DNA of 64,000 nucleotides, taken from positions 175,421 through 239,420 of the forward strand of contig SDWH01000003.1 in NCBI GenBank assembly GCA_019550975.1, in the 5' to 3' direction. A model generated the notes under the pieces. That model was not told the origin of the DNA. It did no database searches and was given only the letters and a program-made list of their open reading frames with translations. This document shows, one piece after another, positions 52,987-63,751 of this stretch. The stretch is from Bacteroidales bacterium SW299. GTDB lineage: Bacteria > Bacteroidota > Bacteroidia > Bacteroidales > Bacteroidaceae. The position numbers were made by a program, and so were the translations under genes. Each line of letters starts with the position of its first letter. The stretch's first letter is position 1.

Positions 52987-53409
52987 TTATTCTGCATTGA
53001 AGCGGACGGTACGTGTGCCGTCTTCCTGCTCATCGATCTGCACTTTTACCGTGTCACCCGGCAGCAGTTCTTCAATCAGCTCCGGCCATTCGATGAAGCA
53101 GAGCGCACCGCTGTAAAAATAGTCTTCATACCCCATGTCGTACACTTCCTCCAGTTTCTTGATGCGATAGAAGTCGAAGTGGTAGATCAGTTCGCCGTTT
53201 TCGTCGGAGCGGTATTCGTTTACGATGGCAAAAGTGGGCGAGTTGATTACATCGGTCACTCCCAGCTCTTCGCAGACCGCTTTGATAAAGGTTGTTTTTC
53301 CTGCTCCCATTTTGCCGTAGAAGGCAAAAACAGTGTTGTCACCCATAGCCGCAATAAACTGTTTGGCGGCTTCGTGGATATTGTCGAGTGAATTGATTCT
53401 GATTTCCAT
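52987..53409 (-). CDS. tsaE: tRNA threonylcarbamoyladenosine biosynthesis protein TsaE
   Basis: The 140-residue ATPase from ATG 53409 supports the t6A modification of tRNA with TsaB and TsaD. It has the P-loop [14 protein letters not shown] and the TsaE-specific [12 protein letters not shown], then YHFDFYRI and [12 protein letters not shown]. The frame is open upstream to 53445, but a -7 box at 53435-53442 makes 53409 the better start. The Imm17-like gene follows within 5 bp. Confidence 0.94.
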   Translation of the reverse strand: MEIRINSLDNIHEAAKQFIAAMGDNTVFAFYGKMGAGKTTFIKAVCEELGVTDVINSPTFAIVNEYRSDENGELIYHFDFYRIKKLEEVYDMGYEDYFYSGALCFIEWPELIEELLPGDTVKVQIDEQEDGTRTVRFNAE

Positions 53410-53434
53410 ATATGGCTTTAGTTTAATCTGATTA

Positions 53435-53442
53435 CAAATGTA
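53435..53442 (-). promoter_or_regulatory. -7 box of tsaE
   Basis: On the minus strand TACATTTG, 25 bp before ATG 53409. Confidence 0.5.
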
Positions 53443-53475
53443 CAATAAAAAATGGAATAAATGCAGGCGGGTCGG

Positions 53476-54315
53476 TTAAATACCTGTGGCGGATTTTTTT
53501 CTTTGACGGCAAAGGAGCATTTTCCCGGTTTTGGCTCCTGTATAAATAAGGATCGAAACGAAAATGATGGATGCTCCCGACGGCACTTGCAGGCTATATG
53601 AAAGAAACAGTCCTCCTATGCAGCTGGCATAGCCCAGCAGAATCGAAAGCCAGATTATTCTTTTGAAGTTGTGAGTGAAAAGATTGGCAGTCATTTGCGG
53701 GAGTGTCAGCAATGAGATTGCCAGCACGATGCCTACCATGCGCAGGCATGCCACGATGGTCAGGGCGATGAACATCATCAGCATATACTCGAAAGCGGCA
53801 ACAGGCATGCGCTGCGAACGGGCAAATTCGCGGTCGAAGGCAATGGCCAGTATCGGACGGAGAAAGATGCTGAAGAACAATGTCAGTACGCCACTCAGTA
53901 TGGCAAGCATCCAAATGTCGCTTTGGGTAATGGTGAGGATGTTGCCGAACAGATAAGAAGACAGGTCGGGAGTGAATCCCGGAGCGAGGAAACTGAATAT
54001 GATTCCCACCGCCATGCCGAATGTCCAGAACACGGCGATGGCAGAGTCTTCGCGCATGTCACTCCGTTTGCTCAGCCATTCTACTCCAAATGCCGAAAGC
54101 ACCGAGAATACGGCGGCGGAGAGAATCGGAGAAACTCCTGCATAAAGTCCTATGCCGATGCCTCCAAACGAAGCGTGGGTGATTCCTCCGCTGATGAATA
54201 CCAGCCGCCGGGTCACGATGTAGGTGCCGATGATGCCGCATGCGATGCTTGCGAACAGGCTTCCCAGCAAGGCGTGCTGGAAGAAGGTATATTGTAAAAG
54301 TTCAATCAGTTCCAT
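53476..54315 (-). CDS. Metal ABC transporter permease (ABC-3 family)
   Basis: The 279-residue membrane protein has eight or so hydrophobic helices. It has the ZnuB/MntB-type conserved entry ISGGITHASFGGIGIGL and ends in a short basic tail. It should form the channel of a zinc or manganese importer. The usual ATPase and substrate-binding protein genes are not within this window's neighbourhood, so its partners must be encoded elsewhere. It is transcribed after the small membrane protein gene, 17 bp away. Confidence 0.88.
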   Translation of the reverse strand: MELIELLQYTFFQHALLGSLFASIACGIIGTYIVTRRLVFISGGITHASFGGIGIGLYAGVSPILSAAVFSVLSAFGVEWLSKRSDMREDSAIAVFWTFGMAVGIIFSFLAPGFTPDLSSYLFGNILTITQSDIWMLAILSGVLTLFFSIFLRPILAIAFDREFARSQRMPVAAFEYMLMMFIALTIVACLRMVGIVLAISLLTLPQMTANLFTHNFKRIIWLSILLGYASCIGGLFLSYSLQVPSGASIIFVSILIYTGAKTGKMLLCRQRKKSATGI

Positions 54316-54332
54316 AGTCTGTATTTATGCTG

Positions 54333-54752
54333 TCAGTGGAAGCGTCTTTCTCCTACGATCAGGAACAGTTCGTCTTTCAGTCCGTCGGGAAACTCAATGC
54401 CCCGAAGCTGCAGGCTTCTGCACCATCCTGCCACTTCATCTTCTTTCATGGTGTACATGATTTCGCGGAATTCGTTGGTTTCTTCTTCCGAATAGCTTGC
54501 GGAAGAACGTCCCTTGAACCGGTCAAGTTCTTCGTCGTCATAATACTCTATCTGTTTGCTTACGGCGGCCAGCAGGCTTTCTTTTTCACATACAGCATGC
54601 TGTCCGCAGCACGTTCCGTCGACGGGCTTGACCTCCGGTGTTTCTTCAAGCTCTCCTTTTTCGATTTTTTTCCGGAGGTTCCGGTTGTAGAAGTATCCGG
54701 CAATCAGTCCGAGAAGGATTACTCCGATCAGGATAAGAATCAGTATCCACAT
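54333..54752 (-). CDS. Membrane-anchored hypothetical protein with acidic cytosolic part
   Basis: The 139-residue protein begins with one strong transmembrane helix (about 2-22). A basic stretch follows (NRNLRKKIEKG), which predicts a cytosolic C-terminal part. The soluble part holds a CCGQHAVCEK cluster that could bind a metal, and it is otherwise acidic. I do not recognise its family. It lies between aroA (5 bp upstream) and the metal permease gene, so co-transcription with both is likely. Confidence 0.75.
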   Translation of the reverse strand: MWILILILIGVILLGLIAGYFYNRNLRKKIEKGELEETPEVKPVDGTCCGQHAVCEKESLLAAVSKQIEYYDDEELDRFKGRSSASYSEEETNEFREIMYTMKEDEVAGWCRSLQLRGIEFPDGLKDELFLIVGERRFH

Positions 54753-54757
54753 GCTGT

Positions 54758-55987
54758 TTACTCCTCTGTAATAAAGAAGCCTGCCTTGCCCAAATCCTCC
54801 CAGTAATGCGGATAAGATTTGGACACGACCTCCGGATTGTTTATTCGCAGCTCCTTCAGTCTGATAGCTGCCGGAGCAAAAGCCATGGCCATCCGGTGGT
54901 CTTCGTAAGTGTCAACGGCCGGACTGGGCTCGGGATTGCAGCGTTGTCCGTTCCAGCTTAGTACGGCGCCTGATTCTTCTGTAAGGACGAAGCCTAATTT
55001 CCGCATTTCAGTGATTAAGGCATACATGCGGTCGGTTTCCTTGATCTTTAGGCTTTGCAGTCCGGAGAAGCGGAAGGGGATGTCCATCATGGCGCAGGTG
55101 ACGACGAATGTCTGGGCCAGGTCGGGCTGGTCGACAAAGTTATATTCCAAACGGGGAAGGGGAGTTCCTTGTTTTTTCAGAACAACCGAGTCTTCATGAA
55201 AGGCTGTGCTGACTCCCAGGCGGGTGAACAGTTCGGCAACCTTCGCATCTCCCTGAAAGCTGTTTCTGAAAAGCCCGGGAAGCCTGACGCTTGCCTGACC
55301 GGACAAGGCCGTTATTTCATACCAGTAGGAAGCGGCACTCCAGTCGCTTTCTATGAAATAGGACCGGGGCACATAGGGCTTGGGAGGTACAGCCAGCTGG
55401 TTGTCTGAAATCCATTCCGCCTGTGCGCCGAACTCTTTCATCAGTTCCAGCGTCAGATTAATGTACGGACGGGAGATGATATCTCCTGTCAATGTCAGCT
55501 GAAGTCCGCCTTTCAGTTCAGGGCCGATCATCAGCAAGGCTGATATATATTGGGAGCTGATGTCGCCGGGCAGCGAAATCGCGTTTTTCGTCAATGTCTG
55601 TCCGGTGATGTTTAATGGCGGGTATCCTTCGCGGGTTGTATACCGGATGCTTGCTCCTAAAGCGTTGAGTGCGTCGACCAATACTTTTATGGGCCTTTGC
55701 TGCATGCGGGCTGTGCCCGTAATGATGTGCGTGCCTTCGGTCACTGCGAGATAAGCGGTGAGAAAACGCATGGCTGTGCCTGCGGCCTTGATGTCGATGA
55801 TGTCTGGCATGTTTCGCAAGGCATCCGTCATAACCTGTGTGTCATCGCAGTCCGAAAGATTCTGTATGTCGTTGTTCCCTTTTGCCAGTGCATTCAAGAT
55901 GAGCACCCGGTTGCAGATGCTTTTGGACGAAGGCAGCTGGACCGCTGCATTGATTCCGGCAGGTGGAGTGATTCGTATACGCTTCAT
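54758..55987 (-). CDS. aroA: 3-phosphoshikimate 1-carboxyvinyltransferase (EPSP synthase)
   Basis: The 409-residue enzyme joins shikimate-3-phosphate and PEP in aromatic amino-acid synthesis. The N-terminal LPSSKSICNRVLILNALA holds the substrate-binding Lys and Ser. AGTAMRFLTAYLA stands in place of the usual GNAGTAMRPL segment, a divergent form as in other Bacteroidetes. KETDRMYALI and DTYEDHRMAMAFA complete the set. It is slightly shorter than the 427-residue E. coli enzyme. Confidence 0.92.
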   Translation of the reverse strand: MKRIRITPPAGINAAVQLPSSKSICNRVLILNALAKGNNDIQNLSDCDDTQVMTDALRNMPDIIDIKAAGTAMRFLTAYLAVTEGTHIITGTARMQQRPIKVLVDALNALGASIRYTTREGYPPLNITGQTLTKNAISLPGDISSQYISALLMIGPELKGGLQLTLTGDIISRPYINLTLELMKEFGAQAEWISDNQLAVPPKPYVPRSYFIESDWSAASYWYEITALSGQASVRLPGLFRNSFQGDAKVAELFTRLGVSTAFHEDSVVLKKQGTPLPRLEYNFVDQPDLAQTFVVTCAMMDIPFRFSGLQSLKIKETDRMYALITEMRKLGFVLTEESGAVLSWNGQRCNPEPSPAVDTYEDHRMAMAFAPAAIRLKELRINNPEVVSKSYPHYWEDLGKAGFFITEE

Positions 55988-56014
55988 GGTTTTACATAAG
56001 TGTTGTTGGTCTGC

Positions 56015-56022
56015 AAAGATAT
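56015..56022 (-). promoter_or_regulatory. -7 box of the aroA operon
   Basis: On the minus strand TATCTTTG followed by CAG, 28 bp before ATG 55987. Confidence 0.6.
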
Positions 56023-56086
56023 GAAAATCTGGCTACAGAATAAGGCTTGCTCTTGATTTTTCGTTATATGGCTACGAATAAGGCGA

Positions 56087-56159
56087 TGAAAAAAGAACAG
56101 AAGCGCAAGACGGTTGTTCTTTCTGTCCTTTGGAATAAGGTTTTTGCTTCTGTTCTTTT
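56087..56159 (-). terminator. Terminator of the xus-like operon
   Basis: AAAAGAACAGAAGC (56091-56104) pairs perfectly with GCTTCTGTTCTTTT (56146-56159), with a 41-nt loop. On the minus strand a T run follows. Confidence 0.7.
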
Positions 56160-56181
56160 GATGGGTGTTTATGCTGTTGGA

Positions 56182-57300
56182 TCAGATGTATCTTTTCCGT
56201 TTCAGCCATAAATAATAGCCGCTTAGAGGCAGTATTCCGCCTGTCAGTGCCGCCACGAAGTATAAAATCTTGGTTATGGTTCCTCCCCAGCTTCCTGTAT
56301 GGAACGCATAGAACCATCCTTTCAATGTTTGTGAACGGGGTATCTGGCTGTAGGGAGTTATTTTTGTTATTTCTCCGTTTTCTTTGTCGAATGATATTCG
56401 GTCGTTCTTTCGCATGGATGCGGCAGGGTCGGGAGCTACCAGAGCTTCTTTAGCGGACAACGTTATGGACTTGTATTCCGGGTAGATTGCCTGGAGCTGG
56501 CTGTATACTTGATTCCATGTTTCCAGATTGATTTCCCTGTTGCCTGCCTTTTCATCTTTTTCCTTGTTGGCTTTTCCTTTTTTGCTTGCAGGCTGCGAGG
56601 GAGCGGATTGCGTATTTCCTCCGAATAAGGAATAGGCGGCATTTCGGTACCAGCCGAACGACCAGGTCAGTCCGGTCAAGGCCATAACGAGAAGAAATAA
56701 CGTGGAATAAAATCCTAAAGATACGTGGCTGTCATACCAGAAACGCCTCCAGCCTTTGGTGCAGGACACTCTCAGCCGGTTCTTTAATGCTTTCACCGTG
56801 CGGGGTGTCCAGATGACGAGTCCGCTGACCAGAATGATTACCATCAATAGGGTTGATATGCCGACAATCATTTTTCCAGCCGACTGTTCTCCCTTCCTTG
56901 CGGGCGGGTTCATCAGCCAGCGGTGCAGCTTTTTCATTGTCTGAAAAAACGGGTAGGTTTTTGTCCATCCGTTTATTTCTCCTGTATAAGGATTGATGCT
57001 TAACGTTTTCTTTCCGCTTCCCTCGAAAGTTGCCATGCATACTCCTTCCGGAGTTCCGGGCATTTGCAGGGAGGCAACCGGCGGCAGGTCGGGCATTTGC
57101 TTTTGAACGCCTGATACCAGTTCTGAAGGGCTCAGGAATTTTCCGTTAGCTGGTTGTTCGGTACGGTAAAGATGAGGGTTGAGCGCTTGTGTAATGTCTT
57201 GCTCGAATACCAGTGCTGCCCCCGACAGGCATATGACTGAGATCAGTATGCCTGCCGGTACAGACAGCCAGAGGTGTATCTTCTTGAAGATCTTTTTCAT
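56182..57300 (-). CDS. xusC: PepSY-associated membrane protein, XusC-like
   Basis: The 372-residue inner-membrane protein has four hydrophobic helices. It has the PepSY-TM layout with a periplasmic part between helix 1 and helix 2, MKKLHRWLMNP and WYDSHVSLGFYSTLFLLVMA. Proteins of this family reduce iron or move ferric siderophores through the inner membrane. It is the third gene after xusA- and xusB-like genes, matching the xusABC order described in B. thetaiotaomicron (BT2063-BT2065). The symbol is by synteny and fold, not by a search. Confidence 0.78.
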   Translation of the reverse strand: MKKIFKKIHLWLSVPAGILISVICLSGAALVFEQDITQALNPHLYRTEQPANGKFLSPSELVSGVQKQMPDLPPVASLQMPGTPEGVCMATFEGSGKKTLSINPYTGEINGWTKTYPFFQTMKKLHRWLMNPPARKGEQSAGKMIVGISTLLMVIILVSGLVIWTPRTVKALKNRLRVSCTKGWRRFWYDSHVSLGFYSTLFLLVMALTGLTWSFGWYRNAAYSLFGGNTQSAPSQPASKKGKANKEKDEKAGNREINLETWNQVYSQLQAIYPEYKSITLSAKEALVAPDPAASMRKNDRISFDKENGEITKITPYSQIPRSQTLKGWFYAFHTGSWGGTITKILYFVAALTGGILPLSGYYLWLKRKRYI

Positions 57301-57329
57301 TTAATCGGGTGCTGTTTGTGTTTGCGGCT

Positions 57330-58787
<1,458 letters not shown>

Positions 58788-61217
58788 TTAGTTTCCGAAA
58801 TACACGCGTAACTTTCCGTAGAAGGCGCGTCCGGCTTTCTGCAGGCTGAAGTTGTCGTACAGTTTCTCATCCGTAAGGTTTCGGCATTCCAGCGAAAAGT
58901 TGTAGCGTCCGTTCTTCAGTGAATATCCGAGGATGAGGTTGTGAGAAAATTGGTCGGGGACGCGGCTTTTGGTAGTCGGGTCGCCCAGTTCTTCCCAGTA
59001 CAGCGGGAACTCATGCTGGTAGTAGCTGTCGTAGCTGAGAGTCAGTGCATTCCCTTTGCCTAAGAGGTCGCGCCATGTGAAATTGGCGTCAAAGTTTGCA
59101 AACGTATAAGGCTGGTTCGGAATGCGCTGGCCGTAGCTTACGCTTTCTTGCAGCGTGTTTCCTGCGCGGTATCGTTCGTCATCTCGGGCGTTGATGTTGT
59201 TGAATGTCCCTCCGATGCTGAACCAATGTGCATAGTTGTAGCGTGCCGAGATGTTGAATCCTTTGGTCTTTACTTTTCCGTGGTTCTCATAAATTCCGTA
59301 ACTCATTCCTCCGATGGCATCCAGTCCGCGCTTGATGTAGTCTTTGGTGTCGCGGTAGATGAGGCTTCCTTCCAGGTAGATGCCGTGCTTGCCGAAATGT
59401 TTCTCGTAGCTGAGGTTGAGATTGAAGTTATGGCTCTGTTCTGGACGCAGGCTTGCGCGTCCGGCTTCCAGGTCTTCATCGCCGAACAGTTCGTCGGTGG
59501 TGGGCAGGCGGTATGCTCTTTCGTACGAAAGTTTCGCTTGCAATCCTTCGATGATGAAGTAGGTTCCGGCCGCTCCGTACCCAAGCGAACTGGTATGGCG
59601 CGTCAGGTTGATATAGTTTCCTACGCCGTCTTCGTTTTGTGAGACGGGGCCTTCGTTGTATTGGTTGTAGTACTTTGCAAATGCTGACAGGTTCCACTTC
59701 TCTGAAGGCATCAGGCGGTACGAAAGTCCGGAGATGTTTTTTCTTGTGATTTTGGGGATGCTGAAGTCAGAAATCTTCGAACTGCCGCTTACGTAAGAGC
59801 GGGTCGTGCGTTTGAAGGTGCTGAGAACATGGTTAAAAGTGAACATGTGTACAGACCCGATGCGGTAGTTTGCCGTGAATGTTCCGTTCCAGTTCGTGTT
59901 TTTTGACTCGTTGTTCTGGTATGACTGCTCTCCCGGCGTGCCCGTATACTTCCGCTCGCCAAGCCAGTTGTATTTATAGGAAGCGGTGTCGATGTTATGC
60001 GTGATGTTATGGTTGTAGTTGGCGGTCAGCACAACGTCAAGCCCTTTAGTGAAAAGATCTCGCTTGCTGTATTCGAGCGAAGGTACCAGCGAGTGTCCTT
60101 TCCGGTGCTTTTGTCCGAAAACGATGTACTGGTATACTCCGGTCTGTATCTCTTTGTAGAAATTGCTGTAGTTGAATCCGATCATCAGGCGGTCGGCCCA
60201 AGCTTTGTCTACGATTCCGATTTTCCCGATTACGGCTTCGTTGTGGAACTGGTCGTTGAAGCGCTTGACATGGTAAATTTTGTTTCTGTCCGTACTTTCA
60301 GTAACCCCGTCTTCGCTGAATTCCGTAATGTAATTGTCTATGTGGTAATTGTTGTCCGAGAAGTTCTGAAAGGCATTGACTTCATAGGTAAGGCCGTTCT
60401 TGAAGGTCTGGCCGAAATGTATGTATGATTTGTGTGTGTTGAATGAACCGTATGAATACGACGCGTCCAGAAACCATTCCCGCCGTTTTTTGTTGGTGAC
60501 AATGTTGATCACTCCTCCCAGCGCATCTGTGCCGAAGCCCACAGGAACTACCCCTTTGTACACTTCAATGCGTTCTGCAAAGTTGGCAGGGATGTTGTTC
60601 AGGTCGAACGCTGTTCCCGCTCCTTCCTGTGGCACTCCGTCGATAAATACCTTCACATGCTTCCCGCTGAATCCGTCAAGCATGATCTGCATGTCAGAGC
60701 CGACTCCGCCCGATTCTCTCAGTTTCATTCCCGGAAGCTTCTGCAAGGCTTCGCTGAGGCTTTTGGTCGTATTTTTCATTTCAGACAGATCCATGGCTAC
60801 GGCATTGAACGCCGAACGCTTGACCCGGCTTACTCCGTTTGATACGACCACCACCTCATCGAGTTCTTTTGCCGACGGGTTCAGCGTCACGTTGAATCTG
60901 TTTTCTGTTTTTCCGTCTATTTCAATGCCTCTTTCGTAGGTTTCATATCCGAGCATGGATACGACGAGGGTATATTTTCCGGATGGAACATGGAGGTGAT
61001 ACATCCCCCTGCTGTCGGTTGTGCATCCGAAGTTCGTGCCTTTCAGGTAAACGGTGGCGAAGTCTACCGGAACTTTTTCCGCAGACATCACTTTTCCCGA
61101 CAATGAGAATTCGGCTTTCCGTTTGCCGTGTCCTTGTCTGTGTGAGTGCTGTGCGTTTGTTGGTATGCCTAATGTTAACAGCACAAGAATCAATAAAGAA
61201 TTAATAGTTGTTTTCAA
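58788..61217 (-). CDS. xusA: TonB-dependent siderophore receptor, XusA-like
   Basis: The 809-residue receptor has a signal peptide (about 1-22) and a His-rich link (HSHRQGHGKRK). A carboxypeptidase-like domain follows (about 35-115) with FATVYLKGTNFGCTTDSRGM. The plug (about 120-240) has VFIDGVPQEGAGTAFDLNNI and VYKGVVPVGFGTDALGG. The barrel ends in VYFGN. Unlike the receptor at 21226-22989 it has a full plug. It is the first gene of the operon with DUF4374 and PepSY genes and has a -7 box, with a LysR gene transcribed away from it. Confidence 0.85.
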   Translation of the reverse strand: MKTTINSLLILVLLTLGIPTNAQHSHRQGHGKRKAEFSLSGKVMSAEKVPVDFATVYLKGTNFGCTTDSRGMYHLHVPSGKYTLVVSMLGYETYERGIEIDGKTENRFNVTLNPSAKELDEVVVVSNGVSRVKRSAFNAVAMDLSEMKNTTKSLSEALQKLPGMKLRESGGVGSDMQIMLDGFSGKHVKVFIDGVPQEGAGTAFDLNNIPANFAERIEVYKGVVPVGFGTDALGGVINIVTNKKRREWFLDASYSYGSFNTHKSYIHFGQTFKNGLTYEVNAFQNFSDNNYHIDNYITEFSEDGVTESTDRNKIYHVKRFNDQFHNEAVIGKIGIVDKAWADRLMIGFNYSNFYKEIQTGVYQYIVFGQKHRKGHSLVPSLEYSKRDLFTKGLDVVLTANYNHNITHNIDTASYKYNWLGERKYTGTPGEQSYQNNESKNTNWNGTFTANYRIGSVHMFTFNHVLSTFKRTTRSYVSGSSKISDFSIPKITRKNISGLSYRLMPSEKWNLSAFAKYYNQYNEGPVSQNEDGVGNYINLTRHTSSLGYGAAGTYFIIEGLQAKLSYERAYRLPTTDELFGDEDLEAGRASLRPEQSHNFNLNLSYEKHFGKHGIYLEGSLIYRDTKDYIKRGLDAIGGMSYGIYENHGKVKTKGFNISARYNYAHWFSIGGTFNNINARDDERYRAGNTLQESVSYGQRIPNQPYTFANFDANFTWRDLLGKGNALTLSYDSYYQHEFPLYWEELGDPTTKSRVPDQFSHNLILGYSLKNGRYNFSLECRNLTDEKLYDNFSLQKAGRAFYGKLRVYFGN

Positions 61218-61282
61218 GGGATTTGTTGCTTTTTTATTGTTAATGTTTTTATTTGTTCTAAATAAGAATTACATTTGTGGCG

Positions 61283-61290
61283 CAAAGATA
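61283..61290 (-). promoter_or_regulatory. -7 box of the xus-like operon
   Basis: On the minus strand TATCTTTG followed by CGCC, 66 bp before ATG 61217 in the 132-bp gap to the divergent LysR gene. No Fur-box-like 19-bp palindrome is obvious. Confidence 0.6.
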
Positions 61291-61349
61291 AGCGATGGAT
61301 GCGAATCATGAAAATAAGAAAAATTTGATATTACTATAAGAATTGTTAT

Positions 61350-62273
61350 ATGAGAATAGATTTGGAATGGTTCAGAACTTTCAAGGCCGTCTTTGAAACG
61401 GGGACTATGAGCGATGCGGCCAAAGAACTGAATATCTCTCAGCCCGGAGTAAGTCTGCATCTGAATGCGCTGGAGGCTTATATCGGACATCCGTTGTTTA
61501 AGCGCAACACGCGCCGGATGGTTCCGAACGAACGGGCGAAAATGCTCTATCAGCAGGTGTGCAATTCGCTGGTGAAGCTGGAGGAAGTGGAGAGCAATTT
61601 CAGGAAAAAGAAAACCGAGGGGAGAAGCACGTTGAGCGTAGGCATGTATCCTTCTTTGTTCCGTCAGTGCTTGGAAAAGCATGTTCCGGAGCTGAACTTC
61701 AACCTGATAATTCATGTCGGGACAACTGAGGAGCTTATTCCGCTTCTTGCTCACGGCTCTGTGGATCTGGCTGTATTGAATCAGGAAATTCCCTTGCGCA
61801 ATATAGTTTATGATGTGTTGGGAGTGACGCGTTTTGTGCTTGTGGCAGGCGCGAAAACGGATGTTTCTGAATTCCGGAGCCTGCTGGGACACAAGAAGAA
61901 GCTGATGCTTTGGCTCGAATCCCAGCTATGGTATAACACGACCGACAGAGAGCTGTTCAACCGCTTCTGGAAACAGAACTTTGGGAGAGAGCCGGATTTT
62001 CCTCCCAATTATATTTTGCCTGATAAACTGGCTATCCTGAACTGCCTGTCGGAAAACAGGGGGCTGGCCGTCTTGCCCGAGTTTCTTTGCCGCGAAGCTT
62101 TCGGGCGCGGCGAGCTTGTGCGCCTATGGGGCGGGAGCCGTCCGCTGGAGAATACGCTGTATATCGGCTATCGCAAGAATGCGCTGCTTACCGATGAAAT
62201 ACTGGAAATGAAACGCCTGATGAAAACTGAATTTGACGGAATGGGGCAGGCGGGGGAAAGCTCTTTGTCGTGA
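61350..62273 (+). CDS. LysR family transcriptional regulator
   Basis: The 307-residue protein has an N-terminal winged helix-turn-helix (about 1-60) with FETGTMSDAAKELNISQPGV. The usual type-2 periplasmic-binding-like effector domain follows. It is divergent from the xusA-like operon across 132 bp, the classic arrangement of LysR regulators and their targets. Control of siderophore uptake is therefore plausible. The inducer is unknown, and LysR control of xus genes is not something I know to be reported. Confidence 0.87.
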   Translation: MRIDLEWFRTFKAVFETGTMSDAAKELNISQPGVSLHLNALEAYIGHPLFKRNTRRMVPNERAKMLYQQVCNSLVKLEEVESNFRKKKTEGRSTLSVGMYPSLFRQCLEKHVPELNFNLIIHVGTTEELIPLLAHGSVDLAVLNQEIPLRNIVYDVLGVTRFVLVAGAKTDVSEFRSLLGHKKKLMLWLESQLWYNTTDRELFNRFWKQNFGREPDFPPNYILPDKLAILNCLSENRGLAVLPEFLCREAFGRGELVRLWGGSRPLENTLYIGYRKNALLTDEILEMKRLMKTEFDGMGQAGESSLS

Positions 62274-62336
62274 TTTCTTTCTGTTAAAACTATTTAATTG
62301 TCAGTGTGGCATACGGTTTTGAAATGAACAATCTCG

Positions 62337-62344
62337 TATTTTTG
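62337..62344 (+). promoter_or_regulatory. -7 box of the CNNM/CorC-type gene
   Basis: TATTTTTG, 27 bp before the start codon at 62371. No well-spaced -33 box. Confidence 0.45.
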
Positions 62345-62370
62345 TTTTCAGAATACATTTTTGTTTTTTT

Positions 62371-63666
62371 ATGGATGAAATAATAATTATTATCGGGTTG
62401 ATAGTGCTTAACGGCATTTTTGCCATGTCCGAGGTGGCATTGATATCAGCCCGTAAATCTCGGTTGTCCACTGACGCGAAAAACGGAAACAAATCTGCCC
62501 GAGTAGCATTGAAATTGGCTGAAGATCCCGACCGTTTTCTTTCTACAGTACAAATTGGCATTACGTTGATCGGCATTCTGACCGGTATTTATTCAGGCAA
62601 CAAGATTGCCGCTCATTTGGGGGGAGTGGTTGAGTCGTGGGGAGTTTCGCCGGCCTATGCCCCCATGCTGGCGCAAATCGTTATCGTTGTGATCGTTACT
62701 TACCTTTCTATCATTTTCGGCGAACTTGTTCCCAAACGCATTGGTTTGGGGGTGGCTGAAAAGGCTGCCAAACTGGTTGCACGCCCGATGAATGTTCTGG
62801 CGAAGATTGCCCTTCCTTTCGTCTGGCTGCTGGCAAAAAGTACGGAGGTTATATTTAATTTCCTTGGAATCAAGGAGTCGGACAACAAGGTGACCGAAGA
62901 AGAGATAAAATCGATCATTCAGGAGGGGACGGAAGACGGTGAGGTGCAGCCGGTAGAGCAGGATATCGTCCAGCGGGTTTTCTTGCTGGGTGATCTGAAG
63001 GTGGGGTCTATCATGACTCACAAAAGTGATATTGTTTGTCTGGAATCAGACATGAAGGCTGCTGATGTGCGTGAAGTGTTGAGCGATCATCTCTATGAGT
63101 TCTATCCTGTAGTGGAAGAGGGCGATCTGGACCATGTGAAAGGTGTGGTGAATTTGAAGGATCTGGTGCTGCATCTTTCTGAACCGGATTTCAATATGGA
63201 CGCGCTCACTCATGAGCCTGTTTATTTTCATGAGAATATGAACGTATACAAGACGCTCGAACAGATGAAGCAGAAAAAGATCAGCCGCGCGCTGGTGTGT
63301 GATGAGTTTGGAGCTTGTGTGGGAATCATAACGCTGCGCGACATATTGGAGGGGCTTGTTGGATCGATGGACGGGCCGGGTGAGGAGCCTGACATCATCA
63401 AGCGTGTCAATAAAGAGGGATGGCTGGTTGACGGGCAGTGTCCGTTGTATGATTTCCTTTCATATTTCGACCGCCGTGACTTGTTTGAGAATACCGACTA
63501 TCATACGTTGGGCGGATTGATTCTTCAGCAGCTTCAGCATATACCTCAGAGTGGAGAAACCGTTGAATGGAAAGGGTTTGTGTTTGAGGTTGTGGATATG
63601 GATGGCGCCCGTATCGATAAGGTGCTGGTGACTAATCCGATGGCTGAGGGCGATGAGGACTGCTGA
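62371..63666 (+). CDS. CNNM/CorC-type membrane protein (hemolysin family)
   Basis: The 431-residue protein has an N-terminal DUF21 (CNNM) membrane domain with about four helices and the conserved FAMSEVALISARKSRL and FGELVPKRIGL. A CBS pair follows (about 210-335: VGSIMTHKSDIVCLE, SRALVCDEFGACVGIITLRD). A C-terminal CorC_HlyC domain (about 350-430) comes last. CNNM proteins export magnesium; the older name hemolysin is misleading. It stands alone and has a strong terminator. Confidence 0.92.
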   Translation: MDEIIIIIGLIVLNGIFAMSEVALISARKSRLSTDAKNGNKSARVALKLAEDPDRFLSTVQIGITLIGILTGIYSGNKIAAHLGGVVESWGVSPAYAPMLAQIVIVVIVTYLSIIFGELVPKRIGLGVAEKAAKLVARPMNVLAKIALPFVWLLAKSTEVIFNFLGIKESDNKVTEEEIKSIIQEGTEDGEVQPVEQDIVQRVFLLGDLKVGSIMTHKSDIVCLESDMKAADVREVLSDHLYEFYPVVEEGDLDHVKGVVNLKDLVLHLSEPDFNMDALTHEPVYFHENMNVYKTLEQMKQKKISRALVCDEFGACVGIITLRDILEGLVGSMDGPGEEPDIIKRVNKEGWLVDGQCPLYDFLSYFDRRDLFENTDYHTLGGLILQQLQHIPQSGETVEWKGFVFEVVDMDGARIDKVLVTNPMAEGDEDC

Positions 63667-63686
63667 AAAGAATTCGGATAATTTGT

Positions 63687-63711
63687 GGGTGCGCATGACG
63701 CACCCTTTTTT
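63687..63711 (+). terminator. Rho-independent terminator after the CNNM/CorC-type gene
   Basis: GGGTGCG (63687-63693) pairs with CGCACCC (63699-63705) around CATGA, followed by TTTTTT. Confidence 0.9.
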
Positions 63712-63751
63712 GTTTAGCGGGCTGTGTTTTGTAGAATGTCTTGTTGTTTTT

